DNA from: DASXSB01 sp036506275
Lineage (GTDB): Bacteria > Methylomirabilota > Methylomirabilia > Rokubacteriales > CSP1-6
Direction: 5' to 3'
NCBI GenBank assembly: GCA_036506275.1
Contig: DASXSB010000009.1
Span: 1 to 41,106, forward strand
Length of the DNA: 41,106 nucleotides
The notes beneath the pieces are model-generated. The model made no database searches, was not told the origin of the DNA, and was given only the letters and a program-made list of their open reading frames with translations. Below are positions 7,961 to 16,090 of this stretch, in pieces. A program made the position numbers and the translations under genes. Numbering within the stretch: position 1 is the stretch's first letter; each line of letters opens with the position of its first letter.

Positions 7961-8946
7961 CGACCAGACGAGAGCGCGTGCTGTCGGGAATGCGGCCCAC
8001 GGGCAAGGTCCATCTCGGGAACTATCTGGGTGCCCTCGACAACTGGGTCCGGATGCAGGACAGCCTCGACTGCTTCTACTTCGTCGCCGACTGGCACTTC
8101 CTCACCGATCACACCGATACCGGCGAGGTTCCGGCGGCGACGGTGGAGATGGTCGCCGACTGGCTGGGGGCGGGCCTCGATCCCCAGCGCTCGACGCTGT
8201 TCATCCAGTCGCTGATCCCCGAGCACGCGGAGCTGTTCCTGCTCTTCGCGATGCTCACGCCCGTGGGATGGCTGGAGCGCGTGCCCACGTACAAGGAGCG
8301 CATCGAGCAGCAGGAGATCGTGTCGCCGTCGTACGGGCTCCTCGGCTACCCGCTCCTCCAGGCCGCCGACATCCTCATGTACAAGCCGCGCTGGGTGCCG
8401 GTTGGCATCGACCAGGTCCCGCACGTGGAGCTCACGCGAGAGGTCGCGCGTCGCTTCAACAACGCCTTCGGCTCCGTCTTCCCGGAGCCGGAGGCGCGGC
8501 TCACCGAGATCCCGAAGGTGCCGGGAACGGACGGCCGGAAGATGTCGAAGTCGTACGACAACGCCATCTACCTGTCGGACTCCGCCGAGACCATCGCCAA
8601 AAAGATCCGGCCGATGGTCACCGATCCCGCCCGCAAGCGGCGCTCGGATCCCGGCAACCCCGACGTTTGCCCCGTCTTCGATCTCCACAAGATCTTCAGC
8701 CCCGACGCCGACCGCGCCTACGTGGCCCACGGCTGCCGCACGGCCGGCATCGGATGTCTCGACTGCAAGGACGTCCTCCTCAAGCATCTACAACCCCGGC
8801 TCGCGGAGATTCGCGAGCGGCGGACGGCCTTCGCGGAGAAGCCGGCCATGATCGTCGACATCCTGCGCGCGGGCTCCGAACGCGCGCGCGTCGTGGCCCA
8901 ACAGACGATGCAGGAGGTGCGTAGCGCCGTGCGATTGACACCATGA
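7957..8946 (+). CDS. trpS: Tryptophanyl-tRNA synthetase with Fe-S type Cys motif
   Basis: Class Ic synthetase charging tRNA-Trp. The GTG at 7957 sits in a GTGA overlap and places the conserved RVLSGMRPTGKVHLGNYLGA at the N-terminus; a GTG at 7939 in the same frame is possible but adds six unconserved residues. With 7957 the protein has 329 residues. The HIGH-like motif is HLGN and the second signature is GRKMSKSYDNA. Residues 238-270 hold C-x21-C-x6-C-x2-C (C238, C260, C267, C270), almost matching the cluster-binding pattern of Thermotoga maritima TrpRS. It ends in ATGA with scpA. Confidence 0.95.
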   Translation: MTTRRERVLSGMRPTGKVHLGNYLGALDNWVRMQDSLDCFYFVADWHFLTDHTDTGEVPAATVEMVADWLGAGLDPQRSTLFIQSLIPEHAELFLLFAMLTPVGWLERVPTYKERIEQQEIVSPSYGLLGYPLLQAADILMYKPRWVPVGIDQVPHVELTREVARRFNNAFGSVFPEPEARLTEIPKVPGTDGRKMSKSYDNAIYLSDSAETIAKKIRPMVTDPARKRRSDPGNPDVCPVFDLHKIFSPDADRAYVAHGCRTAGIGCLDCKDVLLKHLQPRLAEIRERRTAFAEKPAMIVDILRAGSERARVVAQQTMQEVRSAVRLTP

Positions 8947-9725
8947 CCGACCTCCTCTCGACGGTGGACGGACTCACCCTCCGCGTGGGGGACTTCGAAG
9001 GTCCCCTCGATCTGCTGCTTCACCTCTCCCGCACGCACGAGATCGACCTCGCCGCCCTCCCCGTGCGCACCATCACGGACCAGTACCTCGCCCACCTGGA
9101 GGCGATGGACTTTCGCGATCTCGAAACGGCGGGCGCGTATCTGGTGTTGGCGGCCACCCTGATCTATCTGAAATCGAAGCTGCTCGTCCCGCCCGACGAG
9201 AGCGAGGACGAGCTGCTCGACGAGGAAGGCGAGGCGCTCAAGCAGGAGCTGCAGGGACGGCTGCGCGAGTACGCGCGCATCAAGGTCGCGGGCGCGTGGC
9301 TCGGCGAGCGGGAAGCGGAGCAGGCGCTCCTGTGGGGACGTCCCGGCAGCGAGCTGCCGCCACCGGAGGACGTGCCGCTCGAGGACCTGAGCGTGCACTG
9401 GCTCGAGCGCGCGCTCAAGCGTCTGATCGAGGAACAACGGCGGCAGGTGCCGCGCGAGGTGGAGCCGAATCCGCCGTCCGTGCTGGAGCGGATGACCGAG
9501 ATCCTGTCCGTCCTCCGCGACGCGTGGTCGCTGCTGTTCTCGTCGCTCGCCGGCGGCGGCGAGCGGCGGCGCTCGGAAGTGGTGGTGAACCTCCTCGCCG
9601 TGCTCGAGCTGACACGGCTCGGCCGCATTCGGACCCAGCAGACGGAGCTCTTCGGCGAGATCGTCATCGAACGTCAGACCGTCTCCGGCCCCGTGGCCGG
9701 GGGGGAGATGCCCGCGCATGCCTGA
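8943..9725 (+). CDS. scpA: Segregation and condensation protein A (kleisin)
   Basis: 260 residues from ATG 8943 (ATGA overlap with trpS). ScpA is the kleisin subunit that bridges Smc heads and binds ScpB in bacterial condensin. The N-terminal Smc-binding helix region is obvious (VGDFEGPLDLLLHLSRTHEI), followed by TITDQYLAHLEAMDF, a helical AAYLVLAATLIYLKSKLLVP-like segment with acidic linker (DESEDELLDEEGEAL), and a C-terminal winged-helix part (EVVVNLLAVLELTRLGRI). It overlaps scpB by 8 nt, the usual partner. No smc gene is in the window. Confidence 0.95.
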   Translation: MTDLLSTVDGLTLRVGDFEGPLDLLLHLSRTHEIDLAALPVRTITDQYLAHLEAMDFRDLETAGAYLVLAATLIYLKSKLLVPPDESEDELLDEEGEALKQELQGRLREYARIKVAGAWLGEREAEQALLWGRPGSELPPPEDVPLEDLSVHWLERALKRLIEEQRRQVPREVEPNPPSVLERMTEILSVLRDAWSLLFSSLAGGGERRRSEVVVNLLAVLELTRLGRIRTQQTELFGEIVIERQTVSGPVAGGEMPAHA

Positions 9726-10329
9726 ACCGATCGACGTGCTGGAAGCGCTGCTATTCGCCTCCGACACCCCGCTCGAAGCCGAGCGTATCCGCGACGTCCT
9801 CGATCTCGAAGCGCCCGACGATGCGCGCACGCTCGTGGACGAGCTGCGTCGACGTTACGACGTCGAAGGCCGCGGCCTTCAGATCTCGGAAGCGGGCGGC
9901 GGCTATCGGATGGTGACGCGGCCGGAGGTGGCGCCGTGGCTGGTGCGGCTGGCGCGCGCGCGGACGCGCGTGCGGCTGTCGCGCCCCGCGCTGGAAACGC
10001 TCGCGATCATCGCCTACAAGCAGCCGGTGTCCCGGCCCGAGGTGGACGCCGTGCGCGGCGTCAGCTCCGAGGGCGTGCTCGACAACCTCCTCGAGCGCCG
10101 GCTCGTCCGCATCGGCGGACGCAAGGACGCGCCGGGCCGACCGTTCCTCTACGAGACCACGCGCGAGTTCCTCGTCGCCTTCGGGCTCCGTGACCTCGAC
10201 GACCTTCCCCGGGTGGACGGCGAGTTGATGATCCCGGAGCCGGCGATGGCGGAGGCGTCGATCGATGCCGCCGCTTCGACTGAACAAGATCCTGGCCCAG
10301 GCGGGGCTGACCTCCCGGCGGGGGGGTGA
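9718..10329 (+). CDS. scpB: Segregation and condensation protein B
   Basis: 203 residues from ATG 9718. Two winged-helix domains: N-terminal IDVLEALLFASDTPLEAERI, and the second with RPALETLAIIAYKQPVSRPE and GRPFLYETTREFL. ScpB dimers bind ScpA and regulate the Smc ATPase. The last 22 or so residues (after MAEAS) are low-complexity and lie over the start of rluB in another frame; the stop at 10327-10329 follows a run of seven G (10320-10326), so the C-terminal tail depends on that homopolymer being correct. Confidence 0.94.
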   Translation: MPEPIDVLEALLFASDTPLEAERIRDVLDLEAPDDARTLVDELRRRYDVEGRGLQISEAGGGYRMVTRPEVAPWLVRLARARTRVRLSRPALETLAIIAYKQPVSRPEVDAVRGVSSEGVLDNLLERRLVRIGGRKDAPGRPFLYETTREFLVAFGLRDLDDLPRVDGELMIPEPAMAEASIDAAASTEQDPGPGGADLPAGG

Positions 10330-11008
10330 CCGCCTCATCCTCGACGGCCGCGTCGCCGTCAACGGGACCGTGACGCGGGAGCCGGGGACCCTCGCCGATC
10401 CCATGCGCGACGCCATCACCGTCGACGGACGCGCGTTGCCGTCGGCGGAGCCGATGCAGTATGTCCTCCTCAACAAGCCGCGCGGCGTCGTCACCACGCG
10501 CAGCGATCCGCGCGGCCGGCGCGTGGTCACCGATCTCGTGCCGACCGGGCTTCGGCTCTATCCGGTGGGGCGTCTCGATTACGACGTGGAGGGCGCGCTC
10601 CTCCTCACCAACGACGGACCGCTGACCCACCGCCTGCTGCACCCGCGCTACGAGCTTCCGCGCGTGTACGAGGCGGAGGTGAGAGGCGGCCTCATCCGTG
10701 GTGATCTGGCGCGATGGCGGGCAGGGGTGGCGCTCGAGGACGGCCGCGCCACCCCGCTCGCGGTGGAGTTGCTCGCGAGCGGGCATGATACGAGCCGACT
10801 CCGCCTCACGTTCACGGAGGGACGCAAGCACGAGGTCAAGCGGTACTGCGAGGCGCTCGGTCACCCCGTCCGCCACCTCCGGCGGACGGCGTTCGGGCCC
10901 GTCGCGCTCGGCCGGCTGCCCGTGGGCGCGGCCCGACCGCTCACGCGCGAGGAAATCCGGGCGCTACGGGCGGCGGTGGCGGCGCCGCCGCGCCGCGCGC
11001 CACGCTGA
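10265..11008 (+). CDS. rluB: Pseudouridine synthase, RluB/RsuA family
   Basis: 247 residues from ATG 10265. The S4 RNA-binding domain begins at once (RLNKILAQAGLTSRRGGDRL), so no later start is credible and the 65-nt overlap with scpB must be real if the sequence is correct. The catalytic Asp is in YPVGRLDYDVEGALLLTNDG. LNKPRGVVTTRSD and GRKHEVKRYCEALGHPV complete the family signature. RluB modifies a helix of domain V of 23S rRNA; relatives modify other rRNA sites, so the exact target is inferred. scpA-scpB-rluB is a widespread gene order. Confidence 0.93.
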   Translation: MPPLRLNKILAQAGLTSRRGGDRLILDGRVAVNGTVTREPGTLADPMRDAITVDGRALPSAEPMQYVLLNKPRGVVTTRSDPRGRRVVTDLVPTGLRLYPVGRLDYDVEGALLLTNDGPLTHRLLHPRYELPRVYEAEVRGGLIRGDLARWRAGVALEDGRATPLAVELLASGHDTSRLRLTFTEGRKHEVKRYCEALGHPVRHLRRTAFGPVALGRLPVGAARPLTREEIRALRAAVAAPPRRAPR

Positions 11009-11013
11009 TTCGG

Positions 11014-11042
11014 TTGCGCCCCCCAGGGCCTTCGCCTATAAT
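11014..11042 (+). promoter_or_regulatory. Putative sigma70-type promoter upstream of pheA
   Basis: TTGCGC (11014-11019), a 17-nt spacer and a consensus TATAAT (11037-11042) lie in the 72-nt gap after rluB. Transcription would start near 11049, giving a leader of about 32 nt with AGGAG at 11071-11075 before ATG 11081. This is the best-looking -10 box in the window. Confidence 0.65.
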
Positions 11043-11080
11043 GCGCCATTCGCGGGTGAGCGGAACGTGCAGGAGTCTCT

Positions 11081-12142
11081 ATGGACCTGGGCGATTGGCG
11101 CTCCAGGATCAATGACCTCGACAATCAAATTCTCCACCTCCTCAACCAGCGCGCCGAGGCCGCCCTTCACATTGGAGACCTCAAACGACGGCAGGAAGCG
11201 CCGCACTATGTTCCGGAGCGTGAGGCCGAAATCCTCGCCCGCTTGACGGCCCGTAACCCGGGACCGTTGCCGCCCGCCACCGTCACTGCAATCTGGTCGG
11301 AGATCCTGTCCGGGTGCCGCGCCCTCGAGCACCCGCTCACGATCGCCTATCTCGGCCCGCCCGCCACCTTCACCCATCAGGCGGCGTTGCAACGGTTCGG
11401 TTTCGCCGCCGAGTACGCCCCCGCCCGCAACGTGACCGACGTGTTCGAGGACGTGGAGCGCGGCCGCGTCGACTACGGCGTGGTGCCCGTGGAGAACAGC
11501 ACCGAGGGCGCCGTGAACGTGACGCTCGACCGTCTCATCGAGTCGGACGCGCTCATCTGCGGCGAGCTCTATCTCGACATCACCCAGAATCTCCTGACGC
11601 ACGCCGCCGAATTGCGCGAGGTCAAGAAGGTCCTCTCGCATCCGCAAGGACTGGCGCAGTGCCGGGCGTGGCTCGGCGAGCACCTGCCCGAAGCGGCCAC
11701 CGAGGAGGTGTCGTCGACCGCGGCCGCGGCCGAGATGGCCGCCGGCGACCGCACGGTGGCCGCCGTCGCGTCCGATCTCGCCGCGCGTCTGTACGGGGTG
11801 CCCGTGCTCCGCGCCCGCATCGAGGACAACCCCCACAACTCGACGCGCTTCCTCGTGATCGGGATGCGGCCGGCGGGACCGAGCGGACGCGACAAGACGT
11901 CCTTCCTCTTCGCCATGCGCAACGAGCCGGGGACGCTCTACCGCATCCTGGAGCCGTGCGCGCGGCTCGGCGTCAACCTCACCAAGATCGAGTCACGGCC
12001 GGCCAAGCGTCGCGCGTGGGAGTACCTGATCTTCGTCGACATGGAAGGGCACCGCGACACCGACACCATTGCCGCCGCCCTCGGCGAGATCGGGGCGCGG
12101 ACGCTGTTCCTGAAGGTTCTCGGTTCGTACCCGGCCGGGTAA
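11081..12142 (+). CDS. pheA: Bifunctional chorismate mutase / prephenate dehydratase (P-protein)
   Basis: 353 residues from ATG 11081 with AGGAG 5 nt upstream. Order of domains: AroQ chorismate mutase (about 1-85; LGDWRSRINDLDNQILHLLN and HYVPEREAEIL), prephenate dehydratase (about 87-265; IAYLGPPATFTHQAAL, VVPVENSTEGAVN, NSTRFLVIG), and a C-terminal ACT domain (about 275-350) carrying LTKIESRP, the Phe-binding motif for feedback control. It converts chorismate through prephenate to phenylpyruvate. The full-length regulatory domain suggests end-product inhibition. hisC follows after 9 nt. Confidence 0.96.
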   Translation: MDLGDWRSRINDLDNQILHLLNQRAEAALHIGDLKRRQEAPHYVPEREAEILARLTARNPGPLPPATVTAIWSEILSGCRALEHPLTIAYLGPPATFTHQAALQRFGFAAEYAPARNVTDVFEDVERGRVDYGVVPVENSTEGAVNVTLDRLIESDALICGELYLDITQNLLTHAAELREVKKVLSHPQGLAQCRAWLGEHLPEAATEEVSSTAAAAEMAAGDRTVAAVASDLAARLYGVPVLRARIEDNPHNSTRFLVIGMRPAGPSGRDKTSFLFAMRNEPGTLYRILEPCARLGVNLTKIESRPAKRRAWEYLIFVDMEGHRDTDTIAAALGEIGARTLFLKVLGSYPAG

Positions 12143-12151
12143 GGAGAGAGC

Positions 12152-13264
12152 ATGTCTACGCAGTGGGAGTCACTGGCCAACGAACACATTCTCGGCATCG
12201 CCCCCTACGAGCCGGGGAAGCCGATCGAGGAGCTCGAGCGCGAGCTGGGCATCCATGACGCGATCAAGCTCGCCTCCAACGAGAATCCGCTCCCCCCGTC
12301 GGACAAGGTGCGGCAGGCGATCACCGACGCCCTCGCCGATCTCAACCGCTATCCGGACGGGAGCGGATATTACTTGAGACAAGCGCTGGCGAAGAAGCAC
12401 GGCGTGGCCCCGGAGCAGGTGGTCCTCGGTAACGGCTCCAACGAGCTGCTCGAGCTGCTGGTGCGTGCGTTCCTCCGTCCCGGCGACGAAGCGGTGGTCC
12501 CGCACCCGTCGTTCGTGGTGTACCCGATGATCGTGCAGGCGGCGGGGGGCGTGCGGGTGATGGTGATGCTCAAGGACTATCGCCTCGACCTGGAGGCGAT
12601 GGCGCGCGCCATCACGCCGCTCACCAAGATCGTCTTCATCGCCAATCCGAACAACCCCACCGCCACCATTGTCACCGCGGAAGAGGTGGAGCAGTTCATG
12701 GACCGGCTGCCCGAGCGCACCATCGTCGTCTTCGACGAGGCCTACATCGAGTTTGCCCTCGGTCCCGACTTCCCCGACGCCCTCAACTACGTCAAGCAGG
12801 GGCGCAAGGCGGTCGTGCTGCGGACCTTCTCGAAGGCGGCCAGCCTCGCCGGCCTGCGCATCGGCTACGGCATTGCCGACGCCGACGCCATCGCCCTCAT
12901 GAACCGCATCCGGCAGCCGTTCAACGTGAACACCCTGGGGCAGGTGGCGGCGGCGGCCGCCCTCGAGGACGACGCGCACGTCCTCGAGTGCGTGCGGATG
13001 ATCGAGGCGGGGCGACACTTCCTCTACGACGAGTTCAAGTCCCTCGGGCTTCGCTACGTTCCCTCCCGCGCCAACTTCGTCCTCGTGGACGTCGGTCGCA
13101 GCGCGGCCGCCATCTACCAGAAGCTCCTGCACCACGGCGTGATCGTTCGTCCCATGACGGCGTTCGGGATGGAGACAACCCTGCGCATCACGGTGGGCAC
13201 ACCGTCAGAGAACAGAAAGCTGGTGAAGGCTCTGAAGACCGTTCTCGCAAAGCCGGCCGCGTGA
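12152..13264 (+). CDS. hisC: Histidinol-phosphate / aromatic aminotransferase (HisC family)
   Basis: 370 residues from ATG 12152, preceded by AAGGAGAG. PLP-dependent class I/II aminotransferase: KLASNENPLPPSDKV at the N-terminus, LGNGSNELLELLVRAFL, ANPNNPTATI, VVFDEAYIEF, and the Schiff-base Lys in RTFSKAASLAGLRIGYG. HisC makes histidinol phosphate in histidine synthesis, but no other his gene is here; it sits between pheA and tyrA, so use on phenylpyruvate and 4-hydroxyphenylpyruvate is plausible. Overlaps tyrA by 4 nt (GTGA). Confidence 0.93.
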   Translation: MSTQWESLANEHILGIAPYEPGKPIEELERELGIHDAIKLASNENPLPPSDKVRQAITDALADLNRYPDGSGYYLRQALAKKHGVAPEQVVLGNGSNELLELLVRAFLRPGDEAVVPHPSFVVYPMIVQAAGGVRVMVMLKDYRLDLEAMARAITPLTKIVFIANPNNPTATIVTAEEVEQFMDRLPERTIVVFDEAYIEFALGPDFPDALNYVKQGRKAVVLRTFSKAASLAGLRIGYGIADADAIALMNRIRQPFNVNTLGQVAAAAALEDDAHVLECVRMIEAGRHFLYDEFKSLGLRYVPSRANFVLVDVGRSAAAIYQKLLHHGVIVRPMTAFGMETTLRITVGTPSENRKLVKALKTVLAKPAA

Positions 13265-14109
13265 TTCAGCGCCTCTCCATCGTCGGAGTGGGGCTCCTCG
13301 GCGGGTCCGTGGCCAAGGCGGCGCGCGAGAGGAGCCTCGCCCGCGAGATCATCGGTGTCGGCCGCGACGCCGGTCGCCTCCGTCCCGCCCTCGCCGATGG
13401 CACGCTCGATCACGCCACCACCGACCTCGCGGGCGGCCTCACCGGCGCGGACTTCGTGGTGCTGGCGCCGCCCGTGCAAACGCTGGAGCGGCTCTTGCCC
13501 GCGGTGTGGGCGGCGGCGGCGCCGGAGGCGCTCATCACCGACGTCGGCTCCACCAAGGGCAGCATCGTGACGGCCGCGGAGCGTCTCGCGGCCGAGCGTC
13601 CGCTCGCATTCGTCGGCAGTCACCCGATGGCGGGCTCCGAACAAAGCGGATACGCGGTGGCGCGCGCCGATCTCTTCGTGGGCGCCACCGTCATCGTGAC
13701 GCCCACGGAGACCACGGAGCCGCGGGCGGTGAAGAGCGTCACCGTCTTCTGGGAGGCGCTCGGCGCCCACGTGGCCGTCCTCGATCCCCGCACGCACGAC
13801 CGCGTCGTGAGCGCGATCAGCCACCTGCCGCACCTGGTGGCGTACGCCCTCGTCGAAGCCGCCGTGCGTGTGGACCCGTCCGCGCTCGACTTCGCCGCGC
13901 GCGGCTTCAAGGACACCACGCGCATCGCGGCGTCGGATCCGGATGTCTGGCGCGAGATCTTCGTCGCCAATCGCCCCGCCCTCCGCGAGGGTCTGTCCAC
14001 GTTCCGCGCCGTCCTCGACGAACTCGAGCGGCTGGTGGAGGCGGGCGACGGCGCGCGGCTGCGGGCGTGGCTGGCGGCGGCGAAGGCGCGGCGAGAGGGC
14101 GTGCGGTGA
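13261..14109 (+). CDS. tyrA: Prephenate dehydrogenase
   Basis: 282 residues from GTG 13261. The N-terminal Rossmann motif is LSIVGVGLLGGSVAKAA, with ITDVGSTKGSIV, FVGSHPMAGSEQSG and a helical C-terminal dimerisation domain (AISHLPHLVAYALVEAA; RGFKDTTRIAASDPDVW). It oxidatively decarboxylates prephenate (or arogenate) on the way to tyrosine. There is no fused chorismate mutase and no obvious ACT domain, so feedback control would have to act elsewhere, for example through PheA. Cofactor choice is not read here. Overlaps aroA by 4 nt (GTGA). Confidence 0.95.
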   Translation: MIQRLSIVGVGLLGGSVAKAARERSLAREIIGVGRDAGRLRPALADGTLDHATTDLAGGLTGADFVVLAPPVQTLERLLPAVWAAAAPEALITDVGSTKGSIVTAAERLAAERPLAFVGSHPMAGSEQSGYAVARADLFVGATVIVTPTETTEPRAVKSVTVFWEALGAHVAVLDPRTHDRVVSAISHLPHLVAYALVEAAVRVDPSALDFAARGFKDTTRIAASDPDVWREIFVANRPALREGLSTFRAVLDELERLVEAGDGARLRAWLAAAKARREGVR

Positions 14110-15419
14110 AGCTGCGCGTGCGCCCGGTGCGGAAGCTCGCGGGGCGGATCGCCGTCCCCGGCGACAAGTCCGTCTCCCATCGCGCGGCTCTCTTCGGCGC
14201 GCTCGCGGAGGGCACGACCGAGATCGACGGGTATCTCGAGGGAGAGGACTGCCTGGCCACGCTCGCCGCCATCCAGGCGCTCGGCGTCGACGTCACGCGC
14301 AAGGGTCCCGGTCAATATCGCATCGCGGGCGCGGGCCTCCGCGGACTTCAGGAGCCCGGCAACGTCATCGACTGCGGCAACTCGGGCACGGCCGCGCGTC
14401 TGCTGCCGGGTGTGCTCGCCGGCCAGCCGTTCTGGACGTTCCTCACCGGCGACGAGTCGCTGCGGCGCCGGCCGATGGCGCGCGTCGCGGAGCCGCTGCG
14501 GCGAATGGGCGCCACGCTGGTGGGCCGCGCCGACGGCGCCAAGCTCCCGCTCGCCGTGCGCGGGGCCCGGCCGCTGCGCGCGCTGCGCTACGAGTTGCCC
14601 GTCGCGTCCGCGCAGGTGAAGTCGGCGGTGCTGCTGGCCGGCCTCTACGCCGACGGTCCGGTGACGGTGACGGAGCCGACGCCGTCGCGCGATCACACCG
14701 AGCGCATGCTGCGGCTCTTCGGCGCCCGCGTGGAGACCGCGACGACGACGGTCACCGTGACGCCCGGCGAGCTGCGTGGCGCTGGCGTGCGCGTGCCGGG
14801 CGACATCTCGTCGGCTGCCTTTCCGCTCGTGGCGTCGCTGATCGTTCCCCAGGCGCGGGTGGCGGTGACGGGCGTCGGCGTCAATCCGACGCGCACCGGC
14901 CTCCTCGACGTGTTGTCCGCCATGGGTGCCGCCGTCACGCGCGAGCCCGACGACGATGCCGACGGCGGCGAGCCGACGGCCTCGCTGACGGCGGAGTCCG
15001 GAGCGCTCCGCGGCACCACCATCGCGGGAGCGCTGGTGCCGCGCCTCATCGACGAGATTCCCATCCTCGCGGTGGCGGCGCTCGCCGCGGAGGGCGTGAC
15101 CGACGTGCGCGACGCCGCCGAGCTACGCGTGAAGGAGTCGGACCGCATCGCGGTGGTCGCGCGGGAGCTCCGAAAGATGGGCGCGCGCATCGCCGAGCGT
15201 GCGGACGGCTTCGCGGTCACGGGCCCCACGCGTCTGCGCGGCGCGCGGGTGACGAGCGGCGGCGATCACCGGGTGGCCATGGCGCTCGCGGTGGCGGCAC
15301 TGGCGGCGGACGGGGAATCGATGGTGGACGACGTCGCCTGTATCGCCACCTCGTTTCCGGGTTTCGCCGACATGCTGAACGCGCTGGCAGGGGAAGAGTG
15401 TGTCTCGGTGGTGGAGTAG
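14106..15419 (+). CDS. aroA: 3-phosphoshikimate 1-carboxyvinyltransferase (EPSP synthase)
   Basis: 437 residues from GTG 14106. It joins shikimate 3-phosphate and PEP in the sixth shikimate-pathway step. Motifs: VPGDKSVSHRAALFGAL, YLEGEDCLATLAAIQALG, DCGNSGTAARLL, SAQVKSAVLLAGL, RDHTERMLRLFGA, and late in the protein the RVKESDRIA and SGGDHRVAMALAV segments. GDKS-SHR, LEGED and SAQVKSA resemble class II-like enzymes more than the E. coli type, while GNSGT keeps the Gly usual in ordinary enzymes; this classification is by eye. Ends TAG, sharing one base with the cmk GTG. Confidence 0.96.
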   Translation: MKLRVRPVRKLAGRIAVPGDKSVSHRAALFGALAEGTTEIDGYLEGEDCLATLAAIQALGVDVTRKGPGQYRIAGAGLRGLQEPGNVIDCGNSGTAARLLPGVLAGQPFWTFLTGDESLRRRPMARVAEPLRRMGATLVGRADGAKLPLAVRGARPLRALRYELPVASAQVKSAVLLAGLYADGPVTVTEPTPSRDHTERMLRLFGARVETATTTVTVTPGELRGAGVRVPGDISSAAFPLVASLIVPQARVAVTGVGVNPTRTGLLDVLSAMGAAVTREPDDDADGGEPTASLTAESGALRGTTIAGALVPRLIDEIPILAVAALAAEGVTDVRDAAELRVKESDRIAVVARELRKMGARIAERADGFAVTGPTRLRGARVTSGGDHRVAMALAVAALAADGESMVDDVACIATSFPGFADMLNALAGEECVSVVE

Positions 15420-16090
15420 TGCGGGAGCCGGTGATCACGATCGACGGTCCGGCGGGGGCCGGGAAGAGCACGGTGGCGCGAGAGGTGGCGCGGCGCCTCC
15501 GCTACCGTCTCCTCGACACCGGCGCCATGTACCGCGCGCTCGCGTGGAGCGTGGAACAGGCGGGGCTGCCGCCCGCGGACACGCCCGCCCTGCGGCGGCA
15601 TCTGGAGGGCGTGACGGTCGACGTGCGCGAGGATGGGATCTCCGTGGACGGGCGTGACGTGACGGCTGCCATCCGGAGTCCCGCCATCTCGACGTTGACG
15701 TCGCAGCTCACCACGCTCGTGCCCGTGCGCCAGAAGGTGACGCCCATCCAGCGGCGCCTGGCCGGCGCTGGCGGCGCCATCCTGGAAGGGCGGGACACGG
15801 GAACGGTGGTGTGGCCGGAGGCGGAAGTGAAGTTCTACCTGGACGCCGATCTCGACGTTCGCGCCCGGCGCCGGCAGGCCGAGTTCAAGGCGAAGGGCGT
15901 GGAGGCGGATTTCGAGGTGGTGCGCGCCGAGATCGCGGCACGCGACATCCAGGACATGCAGCGGACGCTGGCGCCGTTGCGGGCGGCCGCGGACGCCATC
16001 AAGCTCGACACGACGCACATGTCCATCGATGAAGTGGTGGAGGCGGTCCTGGCCGCGGTGGGACGGCAACGATGCTCTACGCGTTCCTGA
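15419..16090 (+). CDS. cmk: Cytidylate kinase
   Basis: 223 residues from GTG 15419 (TAGTG junction). P-loop NMP kinase phosphorylating CMP and dCMP. ITIDGPAGAGKSTVAREVAR holds the Walker A, RLLDTGAMYRALAW is the family hallmark, then LEGRDTGTVVWPEAEVKFYL and RARRRQAEFKAKG (LID). The C-terminal six or so residues lie over the plsC start in another frame (19-nt overlap). The cmk-plsC-rpsA order is common in several phyla. Confidence 0.95.
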   Translation: MREPVITIDGPAGAGKSTVAREVARRLRYRLLDTGAMYRALAWSVEQAGLPPADTPALRRHLEGVTVDVREDGISVDGRDVTAAIRSPAISTLTSQLTTLVPVRQKVTPIQRRLAGAGGAILEGRDTGTVVWPEAEVKFYLDADLDVRARRRQAEFKAKGVEADFEVVRAEIAARDIQDMQRTLAPLRAAADAIKLDTTHMSIDEVVEAVLAAVGRQRCSTRS

